Source of the DNA: Pseudomonadota bacterium
Lineage (GTDB): Bacteria; Bdellovibrionota; Bacteriovoracia; Bacteriovoracales; Bacteriovoracaceae
DNA: 5,657 bases
Assembly: GCA_021299675.1 (NCBI GenBank)
Contig: JAJTIF010000135.1
Location: forward strand, 1 to 5,657
Direction of reading: 5' to 3'
The notes beneath the pieces are model-generated. The model worked only from the letters and a program-made list of their open reading frames with translations. It had not been told where the DNA came from and searched no databases. A program made the translations under genes and the position numbers. Positions 1 through 5,657 of the stretch are shown one piece after another (the stretch's first letter is position 1; each line of letters starts with the position of its first letter).

Positions 1-583
1 ACTCTCCCTTCTCCGCGCGCATGAGATTGATGACCTGTACGAACTCATCACTCTTATTCAGAGACTCCACCACACGGGTGATACGCCTAAGATCATCTAG
101 CTTGCTGACCACAATTCCCTCAATGCGCAGGTCAGAGATCCGGGCAGATGCTGTGCGATTGATCTCACGTTTGAGATCTCCGAACTGCTGCTCCCAGATG
201 ACTGCAAGCTCTTGAGCCGTTTGCGTAAAACCCACAGAAATGCGCAGAGAGCGGACGGATTCAATGTCAAACCCCAGCTTTGTCTCGGGTGTGCTAGTCA
301 GATAGAGGCGTTCGATATTTTTTTCTAGAAGAAAAGCTTTGATCCCCTGGAGCTTCAGGCTTATTGCATCGTCCACACAAACGGGTGCAGTTGGGACCAA
401 CTCTACTGGAGCAAGCTCACGCTCTAATTTAGAAAAGCGCTGCTGACAATCCTCAATCACAAGTTGCCTGAGAGCTTCTGCCGAGGGAGCTGGCGTGAGG
501 TCATTGATGGGCGTGGCAAGGGTGCGCTTTTCGCCACAGGCCGCCGTGAGGGTAAGAAGAGTAGCCAAGATTATTTTTTTCAT
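1..583 (-). CDS. Putative lipoprotein, N-terminal 194 residues (3' end outside window)
   Basis: I do not recognise the family. The frame is open from an ATG at 583-581 to the left edge with no stop, so the gene is cut at its C-terminus. Residues 1-16 form a lipoprotein signal peptide: MKK, a hydrophobic stretch, then the lipobox L-T-A-A-C with Cys16 as the lipidation site. Gly follows the Cys, not Asp, so the usual +2 rule points to the outer membrane. The mature part has two further cysteines (46 and 69) that could form a disulfide. Residues about 125-190 are rich in charged residues and read as mostly helical. An in-frame TAG lies a short way upstream and no ATG, GTG or TTG falls between it and this ATG, which supports the start. 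The gene sits 60 bp downstream of the exporter gene, in the same direction. Its start lacks a normally spaced Shine-Dalgarno: a run of six G directly abuts the ATG. Confidence 0.8.
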   Translation of the reverse strand, partial: MKKIILATLLTLTAACGEKRTLATPINDLTPAPSAEALRQLVIEDCQQRFSKLERELAPVELVPTAPVCVDDAISLKLQGIKAFLLEKNIERLYLTSTPETKLGFDIESVRSLRISVGFTQTAQELAVIWEQQFGDLKREINRTASARISDLRIEGIVVSKLDDLRRITRVVESLNKSDEFVQVINLMRAEKGE

Positions 584-643
584 CCCCCCATCATAGGGGT
601 CAATCAGCTGGCCAAGACTAAAGCCTGTAAAAAATACCTATGC
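584..643 (-). other. 60-bp intergenic spacer between exporter and second lipoprotein gene
   Basis: This is the only sizeable gap in the window. Read on the minus strand it contains GTATTTTTTAC soon after the exporter stop codon, but no stable G+C-rich stem precedes the T run, so I do not call a terminator. The right-hand part carries the small hairpin and TATGAT hexamer listed separately. Read-through from the upstream operon is the simplest expectation. Confidence 0.6.
586..599 (-). promoter_or_regulatory. Small hairpin with TATGAT loop just before a start codon
   Basis: On the minus strand CCCC (599-596), TATGAT (595-590) and GGGG (589-586) form a four-pair stem with a six-base loop, and the G run continues to the ATG at 583. 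Two readings are possible. The G run is the only purine-rich candidate for ribosome binding and could be sequestered in the RNA hairpin. Alternatively TATGAT is a good match to a -10 box, which would put the transcript start at or near the ATG and give a leaderless message. No good -35 element stands 16-18 bases upstream, so either role is tentative. Confidence 0.25.
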
Positions 644-1855
644 TCAGAGATTGGTTCGGGGTTTAACCATCAGGTTCCCCACGAAGATCCCCACCACCAG
701 CGAGAAGGCCAGGGCCAGCATCGTGAAGGCGGTATCGAAGCCCATAACGATGTCTTTAGCGAAGAGATACGAGAGCCCGCGGTAGCCAGCGGAACCAGGG
801 ACCAGCAGAATGATACCGGGGAACTGGAAAATGGAGCTGGGTCTGAGGCTCAGGCGTGCAAAAATATTTGCGGCCACGCCCACACTCATGCCACCCACGA
901 AGAGTCCCATCTCAGGGCCAAAATAGAGAGTGCCGACTTTTGAGACCGTGTAGCCGAAAATCCCTGCCAGCGTGATCCATTTGGCGTCTCGCCACTCAGC
1001 CTTAAAAATGATCGTAGACATAAAAGAAGTGATCGGCACACTGGCAAAGATCACCCAAGACGGAATTTGGTCGAAAGAAAAATCAAGCCCTCTGATAGAG
1101 ATAAGGCTTGCTAGCTTATTCCCCACAAATACTCCGAAGGCGAGCTTCAAGAGAATCATGAAACCACCCATCAAGCGCGAGGTTCCGGAGGTGAGATTCT
1201 TAGTCGCAATCTCGGCAATAGAGATCGTGATGTTGAGCCCGGGCACGAACATGATGAGCGAAGCGAGGATGACGACACTGAGATTGATGTCGCCGCTAAT
1301 TTTTCCAAAGAGACCCGCAAAGATGGTCGCGACCATCGCCATGATGGCCTCGAAGAGCTGGTCCACCACGCCGATGTGTTTGGGCAGTGAGAGGAGACCG
1401 ATGATGGCGCCGATAATGAGACTGATGAGCAGATCCCCAAGGCTGCCGCCAAAAAGAGTCAACATCCCAGCAGAAGTGAGTGCAAAACACAAGACCCGCA
1501 GCCAGTCGGGGAAGCGCTCCCCTTCGTTCATGATGGCCTCGAGTTTTTCCCAGCCCTCGCGAAAACTCATCCGCTGATTAATCACATCCTGACCGATGCG
1601 ATCGATCCGTGCCAGCATTCCCAGATTAATCCCACTGGGCTCGATGCGGATAATCCGCGCCACATCTTCATCTAAGAAACGAAATGAGCAAAAAATGGCC
1701 GTCGGCAAAGATACAAACGAGCCCTTCATGCCGAGGCGATCCGAGAGACTCACCAGAGTCGATTCGATCGTGTGGGCCGGGGAGCCCACCGAGTGAAGAC
1801 TCTTCGAGTACTGCACGAGAAACTTAATCCGCTCTAGGTATTCGTCTCTTAGCAC
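644..1855 (-). CDS. ThrE-family threonine/serine exporter, single-chain (ThrE + ThrE_2 domains)
   Basis: This is an inner-membrane transporter of 403 residues. Characterised relatives are Corynebacterium ThrE (threonine and serine export driven by the membrane potential) and the split YjjP/YjjB pair of E. coli (linked to succinate export), so the substrate here is open. Residues 1-115 are a soluble N-terminal region with the family pattern around GSPAHTIESTLVSLSDRLG (24-42). Five hydrophobic segments follow at about 117-137, 139-157, 164-184, 191-208 and 228-248. Between the last two is the conserved-looking stretch VPGLNIT...TSGTSRLMGG (204-231). The second domain (about 265-396) has four or five more segments and the typical PGIILLVPGSAGYRG (346-360). 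The start is GTG (1855-1853), preceded six bases upstream by AAGGA; an in-frame TAA at 1867-1865, the stop of the previous gene, excludes any longer start. It lies nine bases after the lipoprotein gene and should be co-transcribed with it. The family call is firm; the substrate is not. Confidence 0.9.
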   Translation of the reverse strand: MLRDEYLERIKFLVQYSKSLHSVGSPAHTIESTLVSLSDRLGMKGSFVSLPTAIFCSFRFLDEDVARIIRIEPSGINLGMLARIDRIGQDVINQRMSFREGWEKLEAIMNEGERFPDWLRVLCFALTSAGMLTLFGGSLGDLLISLIIGAIIGLLSLPKHIGVVDQLFEAIMAMVATIFAGLFGKISGDINLSVVILASLIMFVPGLNITISIAEIATKNLTSGTSRLMGGFMILLKLAFGVFVGNKLASLISIRGLDFSFDQIPSWVIFASVPITSFMSTIIFKAEWRDAKWITLAGIFGYTVSKVGTLYFGPEMGLFVGGMSVGVAANIFARLSLRPSSIFQFPGIILLVPGSAGYRGLSYLFAKDIVMGFDTAFTMLALAFSLVVGIFVGNLMVKPRTNL

Positions 1856-1861
1856 AACTGA

Positions 1862-1866
1862 TCCTT
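1862..1866 (-). promoter_or_regulatory. Shine-Dalgarno of the exporter gene, overlapping the upstream stop codon
   Basis: The minus strand reads TAAGGATCAGTTGTG. AAGGA (1866-1862) stands six bases before the GTG start, and its AA belongs to the TAA stop of the lipoprotein gene. It fixes the non-ATG start and implies that ribosomes finishing the upstream gene stop right at this site, so coupling is likely. Confidence 0.75.
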
Positions 1867-2890
1867 AGTAAGTTTGATATATGTCAGCCACCATCCGCTG
1901 CGCGACCAGAGAGAGCAAAGACTCGCCATGCACCGTGAGAGGGAAAATAACATTCTTCATCGCCGTCTCAAAAGTCTCCTGGGCAGGATCGATGGAGATC
2001 AAGACCGGCACCGAGACCTTCGCCGAATAAGCGGCCAGCGGCATGTTACGTTTTTGTGTGGTGGACTTTTTTTGTTCCTCAAGGATTTTATGGTGCGTGC
2101 TCCACGGGTAAAGAATGGTGGATTCAACAGAGATGTCCATCTTTTCTGGAATGACCGCTTGCGAGCGCTTATCGACTCCCCCACGACTCCAGTCTGCACT
2201 CAGGCTCACCACCACCACAGCGTCCAGACCTAATTCTTTGCACAGATCGTTCACCCAGTGATGCTGATGCTGGGAAGGTTTGGCGCCCCCCATGAGCTCG
2301 TAGGCCGGAACATACATGAGCGATACATCCTGCATGTTGGCCGGCAAGAGGAGTGAGGTTTCAGGAATCTTCTCCCCGCCTTTCTTCCAAAACACATCCA
2401 GATCACTAAGTTTTTTAGAGCGATTCAACATAAAGTCTTTATAGACACTCCCGTAGGCACGAAAAGCGCGGCTCGCTTCGAGGTCATCCTTTGAAACCCA
2501 CTCTAAGGCCATGGGAAGGGAGATCTTTTTGAGCTCGAACTCGAAGGTGCGATAAAAAGATTCCGTGAGGGCCTGCTTCCCGGATTCAGACAGGTAGATG
2601 TTGCGGTCACTGGCGAGTCCGCTACGGGATGCTTTAATCTGTGTCTCAAACAAGACGACACCTAACTTTTTAATCTTGCCGATAGGATACTGGCTGATTT
2701 TTTCCAGCTCCACGCCCTCGGGATTTCGCCGCTCACGTTTGACGACCGTCTGGGCGTAAGTCAGCCGCTCTTCTGGCGCCATGTTTTTGTAGTCATCGTA
2801 ATCGAAGCTGACCTGCCCGCCGTCTTGCACCACCTGGTGGGCGCAGCTCATGAGGGTGGCAAAGCTGAGGAAGAGCACAAACCATTTCAT
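1865..2890 (-). CDS. Lipoprotein of unknown function (341 aa)
   Basis: I do not recognise the family. I place the start at the ATG at 2890-2888, four codons inside the longest frame (ATG at 2902). That ATG forms an ATGA overlap with the methyltransferase stop, is preceded six bases upstream by GGGA, and gives a clean signal peptide, whereas the 2902 ATG has no ribosome site. Residues 1-16 are a lipoprotein signal ending in L-M-S-C, lipidated at Cys16; Ala at +2 suggests the outer membrane. After a low-complexity acidic stretch (YDDYKN, about 31-36) the mature part is a mixed alpha/beta protein. A strand KLGVVLFET (75-83) is followed by a long helical region (102-122), later by a His-rich HQHHW (208-212) and by GLDAVVVVSLSADW (221-234). 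This alternation, with a strand near the start and a 'G-x-DAVVVV' strand later, recalls the CsgG/TolB-N type folds of periplasmic lipoproteins, but that is only a resemblance. It lies between the methyltransferase and exporter genes in a tightly packed operon. Confidence 0.8.
   Translation of the reverse strand: MKWFVLFLSFATLMSCAHQVVQDGGQVSFDYDDYKNMAPEERLTYAQTVVKRERRNPEGVELEKISQYPIGKIKKLGVVLFETQIKASRSGLASDRNIYLSESGKQALTESFYRTFEFELKKISLPMALEWVSKDDLEASRAFRAYGSVYKDFMLNRSKKLSDLDVFWKKGGEKIPETSLLLPANMQDVSLMYVPAYELMGGAKPSQHQHHWVNDLCKELGLDAVVVVSLSADWSRGGVDKRSQAVIPEKMDISVESTILYPWSTHHKILEEQKKSTTQKRNMPLAAYSAKVSVPVLISIDPAQETFETAMKNVIFPLTVHGESLLSLVAQRMVADIYQTY
2887..2890 (-). other. ATGA stop/start overlap: methyltransferase to lipoprotein
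   Basis: On the minus strand the lipoprotein ATG (2890-2888) and the methyltransferase TGA (2889-2887) share two bases in the classic ATGA arrangement. This is typical of termination-reinitiation coupling and decides the lipoprotein start over the ATG at 2902. Confidence 0.8.
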
Positions 2891-3957
2891 AGAATATCCC
2901 ATGTTTTAATCTCACTTCGAGGCACACGACTTCCATCAGAGAACTCGATAATGAACTCTGGCTGAATAAATATTTTTCGTATCATCACTTTCTCTATTAC
3001 AGCGTTGGCACAACTCACTCGCAGCTGCGCCTGCGATCGACGCAGCTCAGAGAAGATGCGGTAATCGCCATCCGGAATCAGCCTCAGCCCAATGGTACAC
3101 TGATCCCAAGGGACCTGTCTCGGCGGATTTAGTCCTTTCACTGACTGCGGGTCAAACCACTCCAGGCCCAAGGTATCCATGGTCCACTTCTGCCCCTCTT
3201 CTTCGATGACGAGCTCCCAGCTCTTTTGACCTGATTTAGAGAGCAAATAGCCTAGTGGTGCGGGATGTTTCTTTAAGTCCGCGGGCAGGATACCGCTTTG
3301 CAGTTCAAGCTTCTCTTCGAGCTGGAAAAAGAGTGAATTGCCGGTCTTGCGATAGACACTGCCCCAAGGGTCATGGCGATGAGAGTGGAGCTTAAAACGC
3401 AGATCAGTGGCCGCTAGCCACCACGATTCCCAGGCCAGTCGTTTTTTCATGTCACCATGGGACTCGACCACCACAAGAAAGGGCAGACCCGTGAGTTTTT
3501 TTATTTTCTTCAGCAGTCGATCGAAGCGCGGGCCGGTGGCCAAATAAATGTAGTAGGCGTCACATGCGGGGAGCTTGAAGTCGACACCAGCAAAATCAGC
3601 TTCCAGCCAGGTGGTACGATCCTTTAGTGTGTGCACCCGCGACTGCTCAAGCCTCTCGCCGACGATCTCGATGCCCACTGCTGTGGTGTCGTCAAAGAGC
3701 CAGGTCCATAAAAAAACACTGCGTCCAATACCACACCCGAGGTCACACCAGCTGCGAGTCCCCGCGTGGTAGAGCTGCACCATGATCTCCGTAAGATCTT
3801 TGTATGAAGTGTAGAGTGCTTTGGCGTCTACTCCCTTCAGGTAGAGATCTTCTGGTCCTTCTTTAGGCACGTCGGTGACCGCAGTGATGCCGAAGAGCTG
3901 ATCCATCTGCTCATCACTGTATTCACTGAGTAGAGAGAGTTTTTCTTGTAAGGTCAT
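2887..3957 (-). CDS. Class I SAM-dependent methyltransferase, DOT1-like, with unassigned C-terminal region
   Basis: This is a cytosolic protein of 356 residues with no signal peptide. The Rossmann-fold methyltransferase core lies at about 40-170. The SAM-binding motif I is DLGCGIG (72-78), the acidic ribose-binding residue is E97 in AVGIEIV (93-99), and LEADF (118-122) fits the adenine-contacting region. The helix before motif I (YTSYKDLTEIMVQL, 49-62) and the stretch YLATGPRFDRLLKKIKKL (138-155) resemble the equivalent positions of DOT1-type lysine methyltransferases ('GP..D..LK'), so a protein or lysine substrate is possible but unproven. Residues from about 175 to 356 belong to no family I recognise; the last 70 (about 288-352) read as strand-rich and end with FSDGSRVPRSEIKTW. 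The start ATG (3957-3955) overlaps the previous gene's stop by one base, with only a weak GCGAG upstream. The gene is coupled on both sides to envelope-protein genes, which hints at an envelope-related substrate. Enzyme class is sure, substrate unknown. Confidence 0.85.
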   Translation of the reverse strand: MTLQEKLSLLSEYSDEQMDQLFGITAVTDVPKEGPEDLYLKGVDAKALYTSYKDLTEIMVQLYHAGTRSWCDLGCGIGRSVFLWTWLFDDTTAVGIEIVGERLEQSRVHTLKDRTTWLEADFAGVDFKLPACDAYYIYLATGPRFDRLLKKIKKLTGLPFLVVVESHGDMKKRLAWESWWLAATDLRFKLHSHRHDPWGSVYRKTGNSLFFQLEEKLELQSGILPADLKKHPAPLGYLLSKSGQKSWELVIEEEGQKWTMDTLGLEWFDPQSVKGLNPPRQVPWDQCTIGLRLIPDGDYRIFSELRRSQAQLRVSCANAVIEKVMIRKIFIQPEFIIEFSDGSRVPRSEIKTWDIL

Positions 3958-3959
3958 CA
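3955..3959 (-). other. TGATG stop/start overlap: outer-membrane protein to methyltransferase
   Basis: On the minus strand TGA (3959-3957) and ATG (3957-3955) share one base. The upstream ribosome site is weak (GAG at 3966-3964), so methyltransferase translation probably depends on ribosomes finishing the barrel gene. Confidence 0.75.
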
Positions 3960-5657
3960 GAAGCTCGCCAGTCCCGTGTTCAAAAACAACTCAATGTTAG
4001 CTTCATCATTTTTCGGGAGACTGTAGCGCAAGCCCCACTGAATCCCGAATGCATTGCGGACAAAATGTGAATCAAGCCACAACTCCACACCTTGCGACTC
4101 ATACTGCAGGTGGCGAGATAGGCGCTCGCCTGTGAGCTGATCGTAGAAGAGATTGAGCGAAAGCCGTTTGAGGTAGAACCACTCCCCGGCACTCCATTCG
4201 GGATAGAACAGAGGAAAGAGATAGTTCACCGAGTGCTTGGTGCTTTCTTCGAGGAACACATTCCTCACACCTCGAGGAAAAAGTTGAAATGAGGGAAAGC
4301 GATAACCGCTGGGCGAATTTTCTTGCACCGAACTTTCAAGGTACAAATGATGATGTTTCAAAATGGGTGTCGTATAAAGCTGAGCCGTATAGAGAGCTTG
4401 ATGATTGGTGGCGCCAGGAGCGTCGAGGTTTTTAAGACTTATGGCGCGAGCACGGGCCACAACTCCCCAAGGCGGCAGAAGATCTCTCTGAGCTTGGCGG
4501 TGAAGAAGTGAAGAGCGCCATTCAAAGGACCCACCCGCTAGATTCTCATCCTTCAGTACATTACTCCCTCCATTCTGTCGGGCTGCCGCATGCAAGAGCT
4601 CTCCACCCAAGCGCAAACTACTGGTGTGAGTGAATGCTCCATGGAGACTCTTAAAAGGCAGCGTGACTCCTAGTGAGCTGGTACCTTCTTCCCAAAAATC
4701 TTCGTCGAGCCGGCGATTCCCATAGGCCAATTGAAAATCCACCACTGGCCACAGATACTGCCACTGCGTGAAAGCATAAGCCTTCGGCACGCGCTCGTTA
4801 AGATCCCACTGCACACCCGCCCCCAGGTTCAGGGTATTAAGCAGATTGGTCGAGCGGATTTCAGCGTTGATGGTCGAAGAGAAAGGCGGTGCCATAAGCA
4901 GCCAACTGTGGGGATTAAAGGCATGGGTCGCCTGAGGGTAATCAACCTCTTTGACTTCTTTCTGCTCTAACTGCTCGAATACCTCTTTTTTGTTTTCAAT
5001 CAGTGTGATGTCTTGAGCGTAAGAGTGAGAGCGAGCGGTGGTAGAAAAGATCTCAAGCGGCCAGGGCTGAGATCTAATTTTTAGGCCCCCTGCTGTGTAG
5101 GAGGAATAAGTCAGGCCAGTGTGATCGAGGTGTGGGTGGTACGCACCGATGGGATCATCGGTGACCTGCTGAACTTCCAGCGTCGCCAGATTCAAGCGAA
5201 AGATATTATCCACACCGGTTTGCGGTGATTGAAAGTAGACTTGATTTTGATACACCACCGGATAGCCCCAGGCCCACTGCTCAGTCTGCAGCAGAGGGCG
5301 CAGCTCTTTGGTAGCCAAGGTCAGTTGCACAAACTGATGCGTGTAGCTTCCCTTCTTGTGGAGCAGGATCAAGGAAGCCCCGTCGTCGCTCCAGTCGAGC
5401 CCCACGATCGCTTCGTGTCGAGGCCAGGGCATCTGCCACTCGAGCTCACCGCGAGTGAGATTCCACACGCCCAAGAACACCTCGCCCGTTTGTGTCCACT
5501 CGACGAAAGCTAGGAGATCGGCCTGATGACTCAGGACCGGCAGGGTCCAGCGCGAGCGCGGCTTTTCAAAAATAATTTTTTGATCTTTTAAATCCCGCAC
5601 GATCACCGTGGAGTAGTCTTGGTTGCCAAAGCGCGGATGCAAAGCCGTTTGGGCGTA
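3957..5657 (-). CDS. Outer-membrane protein: beta-propeller-like (TolB/PD40) part plus C-terminal beta-barrel (5' end outside window)
   Basis: The frame is open to the right edge without a stop, so 566 C-terminal residues are seen and the start lies outside; the in-frame TTG at 5642 is not a credible start because there is no signal peptide after it. Residues 1 to about 200 of the visible part carry propeller-type repeats. Examples are GLDWSDDGASLILL (86-99) and the PD40-like unit GVDNIFRLNLATLEVQQVTDDP...AYHPHLDHTGLTYSS (148-186), close to the 'NI..LDLATGE..QLT...P..S.DG..I.F' pattern of TolB-like blades. A charged linker (about 220-240) leads to FNPHSW (247-252). From about 265 to the end alternating, aromatic-edged strands indicate an outer-membrane barrel of roughly 300 residues, ending in the terminal Phe expected for BAM-dependent insertion. 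LFPRGVRN (459-466) and VNYLFPLFYPE (477-487) recall the RG and 'n-y-r-f-P-l' signatures of Omp85/surface-antigen barrels. Related architectures often have a signal peptide and, in some, an N-terminal metallopeptidase domain; here that part is unseen. It is the first visible gene of the operon. Confidence 0.8.
   Translation of the reverse strand, partial: YAQTALHPRFGNQDYSTVIVRDLKDQKIIFEKPRSRWTLPVLSHQADLLAFVEWTQTGEVFLGVWNLTRGELEWQMPWPRHEAIVGLDWSDDGASLILLHKKGSYTHQFVQLTLATKELRPLLQTEQWAWGYPVVYQNQVYFQSPQTGVDNIFRLNLATLEVQQVTDDPIGAYHPHLDHTGLTYSSYTAGGLKIRSQPWPLEIFSTTARSHSYAQDITLIENKKEVFEQLEQKEVKEVDYPQATHAFNPHSWLLMAPPFSSTINAEIRSTNLLNTLNLGAGVQWDLNERVPKAYAFTQWQYLWPVVDFQLAYGNRRLDEDFWEEGTSSLGVTLPFKSLHGAFTHTSSLRLGGELLHAAARQNGGSNVLKDENLAGGSFEWRSSLLHRQAQRDLLPPWGVVARARAISLKNLDAPGATNHQALYTAQLYTTPILKHHHLYLESSVQENSPSGYRFPSFQLFPRGVRNVFLEESTKHSVNYLFPLFYPEWSAGEWFYLKRLSLNLFYDQLTGERLSRHLQYESQGVELWLDSHFVRNAFGIQWGLRYSLPKNDEANIELFLNTGLASF

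Noticed and set aside
605..643. Possible rho-independent terminator after the exporter gene (T run GTATTTTTTAC on the minus strand)
   Set aside because: No stable G+C-rich stem directly precedes the T run; only three-base pairings can be drawn.
464..943. 159-codon open frame on the plus strand across the intergenic spacer
   Set aside because: It runs antisense to the start of one lipoprotein gene and the end of the exporter gene. Its His/Glu-rich low-complexity translation looks like a shadow of the opposite codons.
972..1577. 201-codon open frame on the plus strand
   Set aside because: It lies wholly opposite the well-supported ThrE-family exporter, gives a basic, Met- and Ser-rich sequence without domain features, and is a shadow of that gene.
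2195..2225. Short CACCACCACCAC-type triplet run inside the lipoprotein gene
   Set aside because: It encodes the hydrophobic VVVV strand in the lipoprotein on the minus strand and is too short to be a meaningful repeat.
1874..2233. 119-codon open frame on the plus strand
   Set aside because: Antisense to the lipoprotein gene, with no ribosome site or recognisable domain.
5640..5642. TTG as start of the outer-membrane protein
   Set aside because: The frame stays open to the window edge and the residues after this TTG are mid-domain propeller sequence without a signal peptide.

Overview
The window is a single-strand, almost gap-free gene block. All supported genes lie on the minus strand, so transcription runs from high to low coordinates. 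In that order they are: a 5'-truncated outer-membrane protein with a beta-propeller-like part and a C-terminal beta-barrel (to 3957); a class I SAM-dependent methyltransferase with a DOT1-like look and an unassigned C-terminal region (3957-2887); a lipoprotein of unknown function (2890-1865); a single-chain ThrE-family threonine/serine exporter (1855-644); and the start of a second, unrelated lipoprotein that runs off the left edge (583 to <1).

The first four genes are packed very tightly. A TGATG junction (1-base overlap) joins the barrel gene to the methyltransferase, an ATGA junction (4-base overlap) joins the methyltransferase to the lipoprotein, and a 9-base gap whose Shine-Dalgarno overlaps the previous stop codon leads into the exporter. 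This indicates one polycistronic, translationally coupled message. The only sizeable non-coding stretch is 584-643 (60 bp) before the second lipoprotein. It has no convincing terminator but contains a small hairpin around a TATGAT hexamer directly before the start codon. There is no gene-free stretch above 300 bases, and I see no RNA gene, mobile element, repeat array or CRISPR.

The organism is a diderm (Gram-negative) bacterium, shown by the outer-membrane barrel with a terminal Phe and two lipobox signal peptides. Base composition looks moderate, roughly half G+C by eye. The lipoprotein-rich, poorly characterised gene set would fit Bdellovibrionota or a related former deltaproteobacterial lineage, but that placement is a guess.

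A shared job for the genes is not evident from known pathways. The notable combination is an outer-membrane propeller/barrel protein, a cytosolic methyltransferase and an envelope lipoprotein locked together by overlapping stop and start codons. That suggests an envelope-related unit with a modification step. The exporter may belong to it or may simply be carried along by compact genome organisation.
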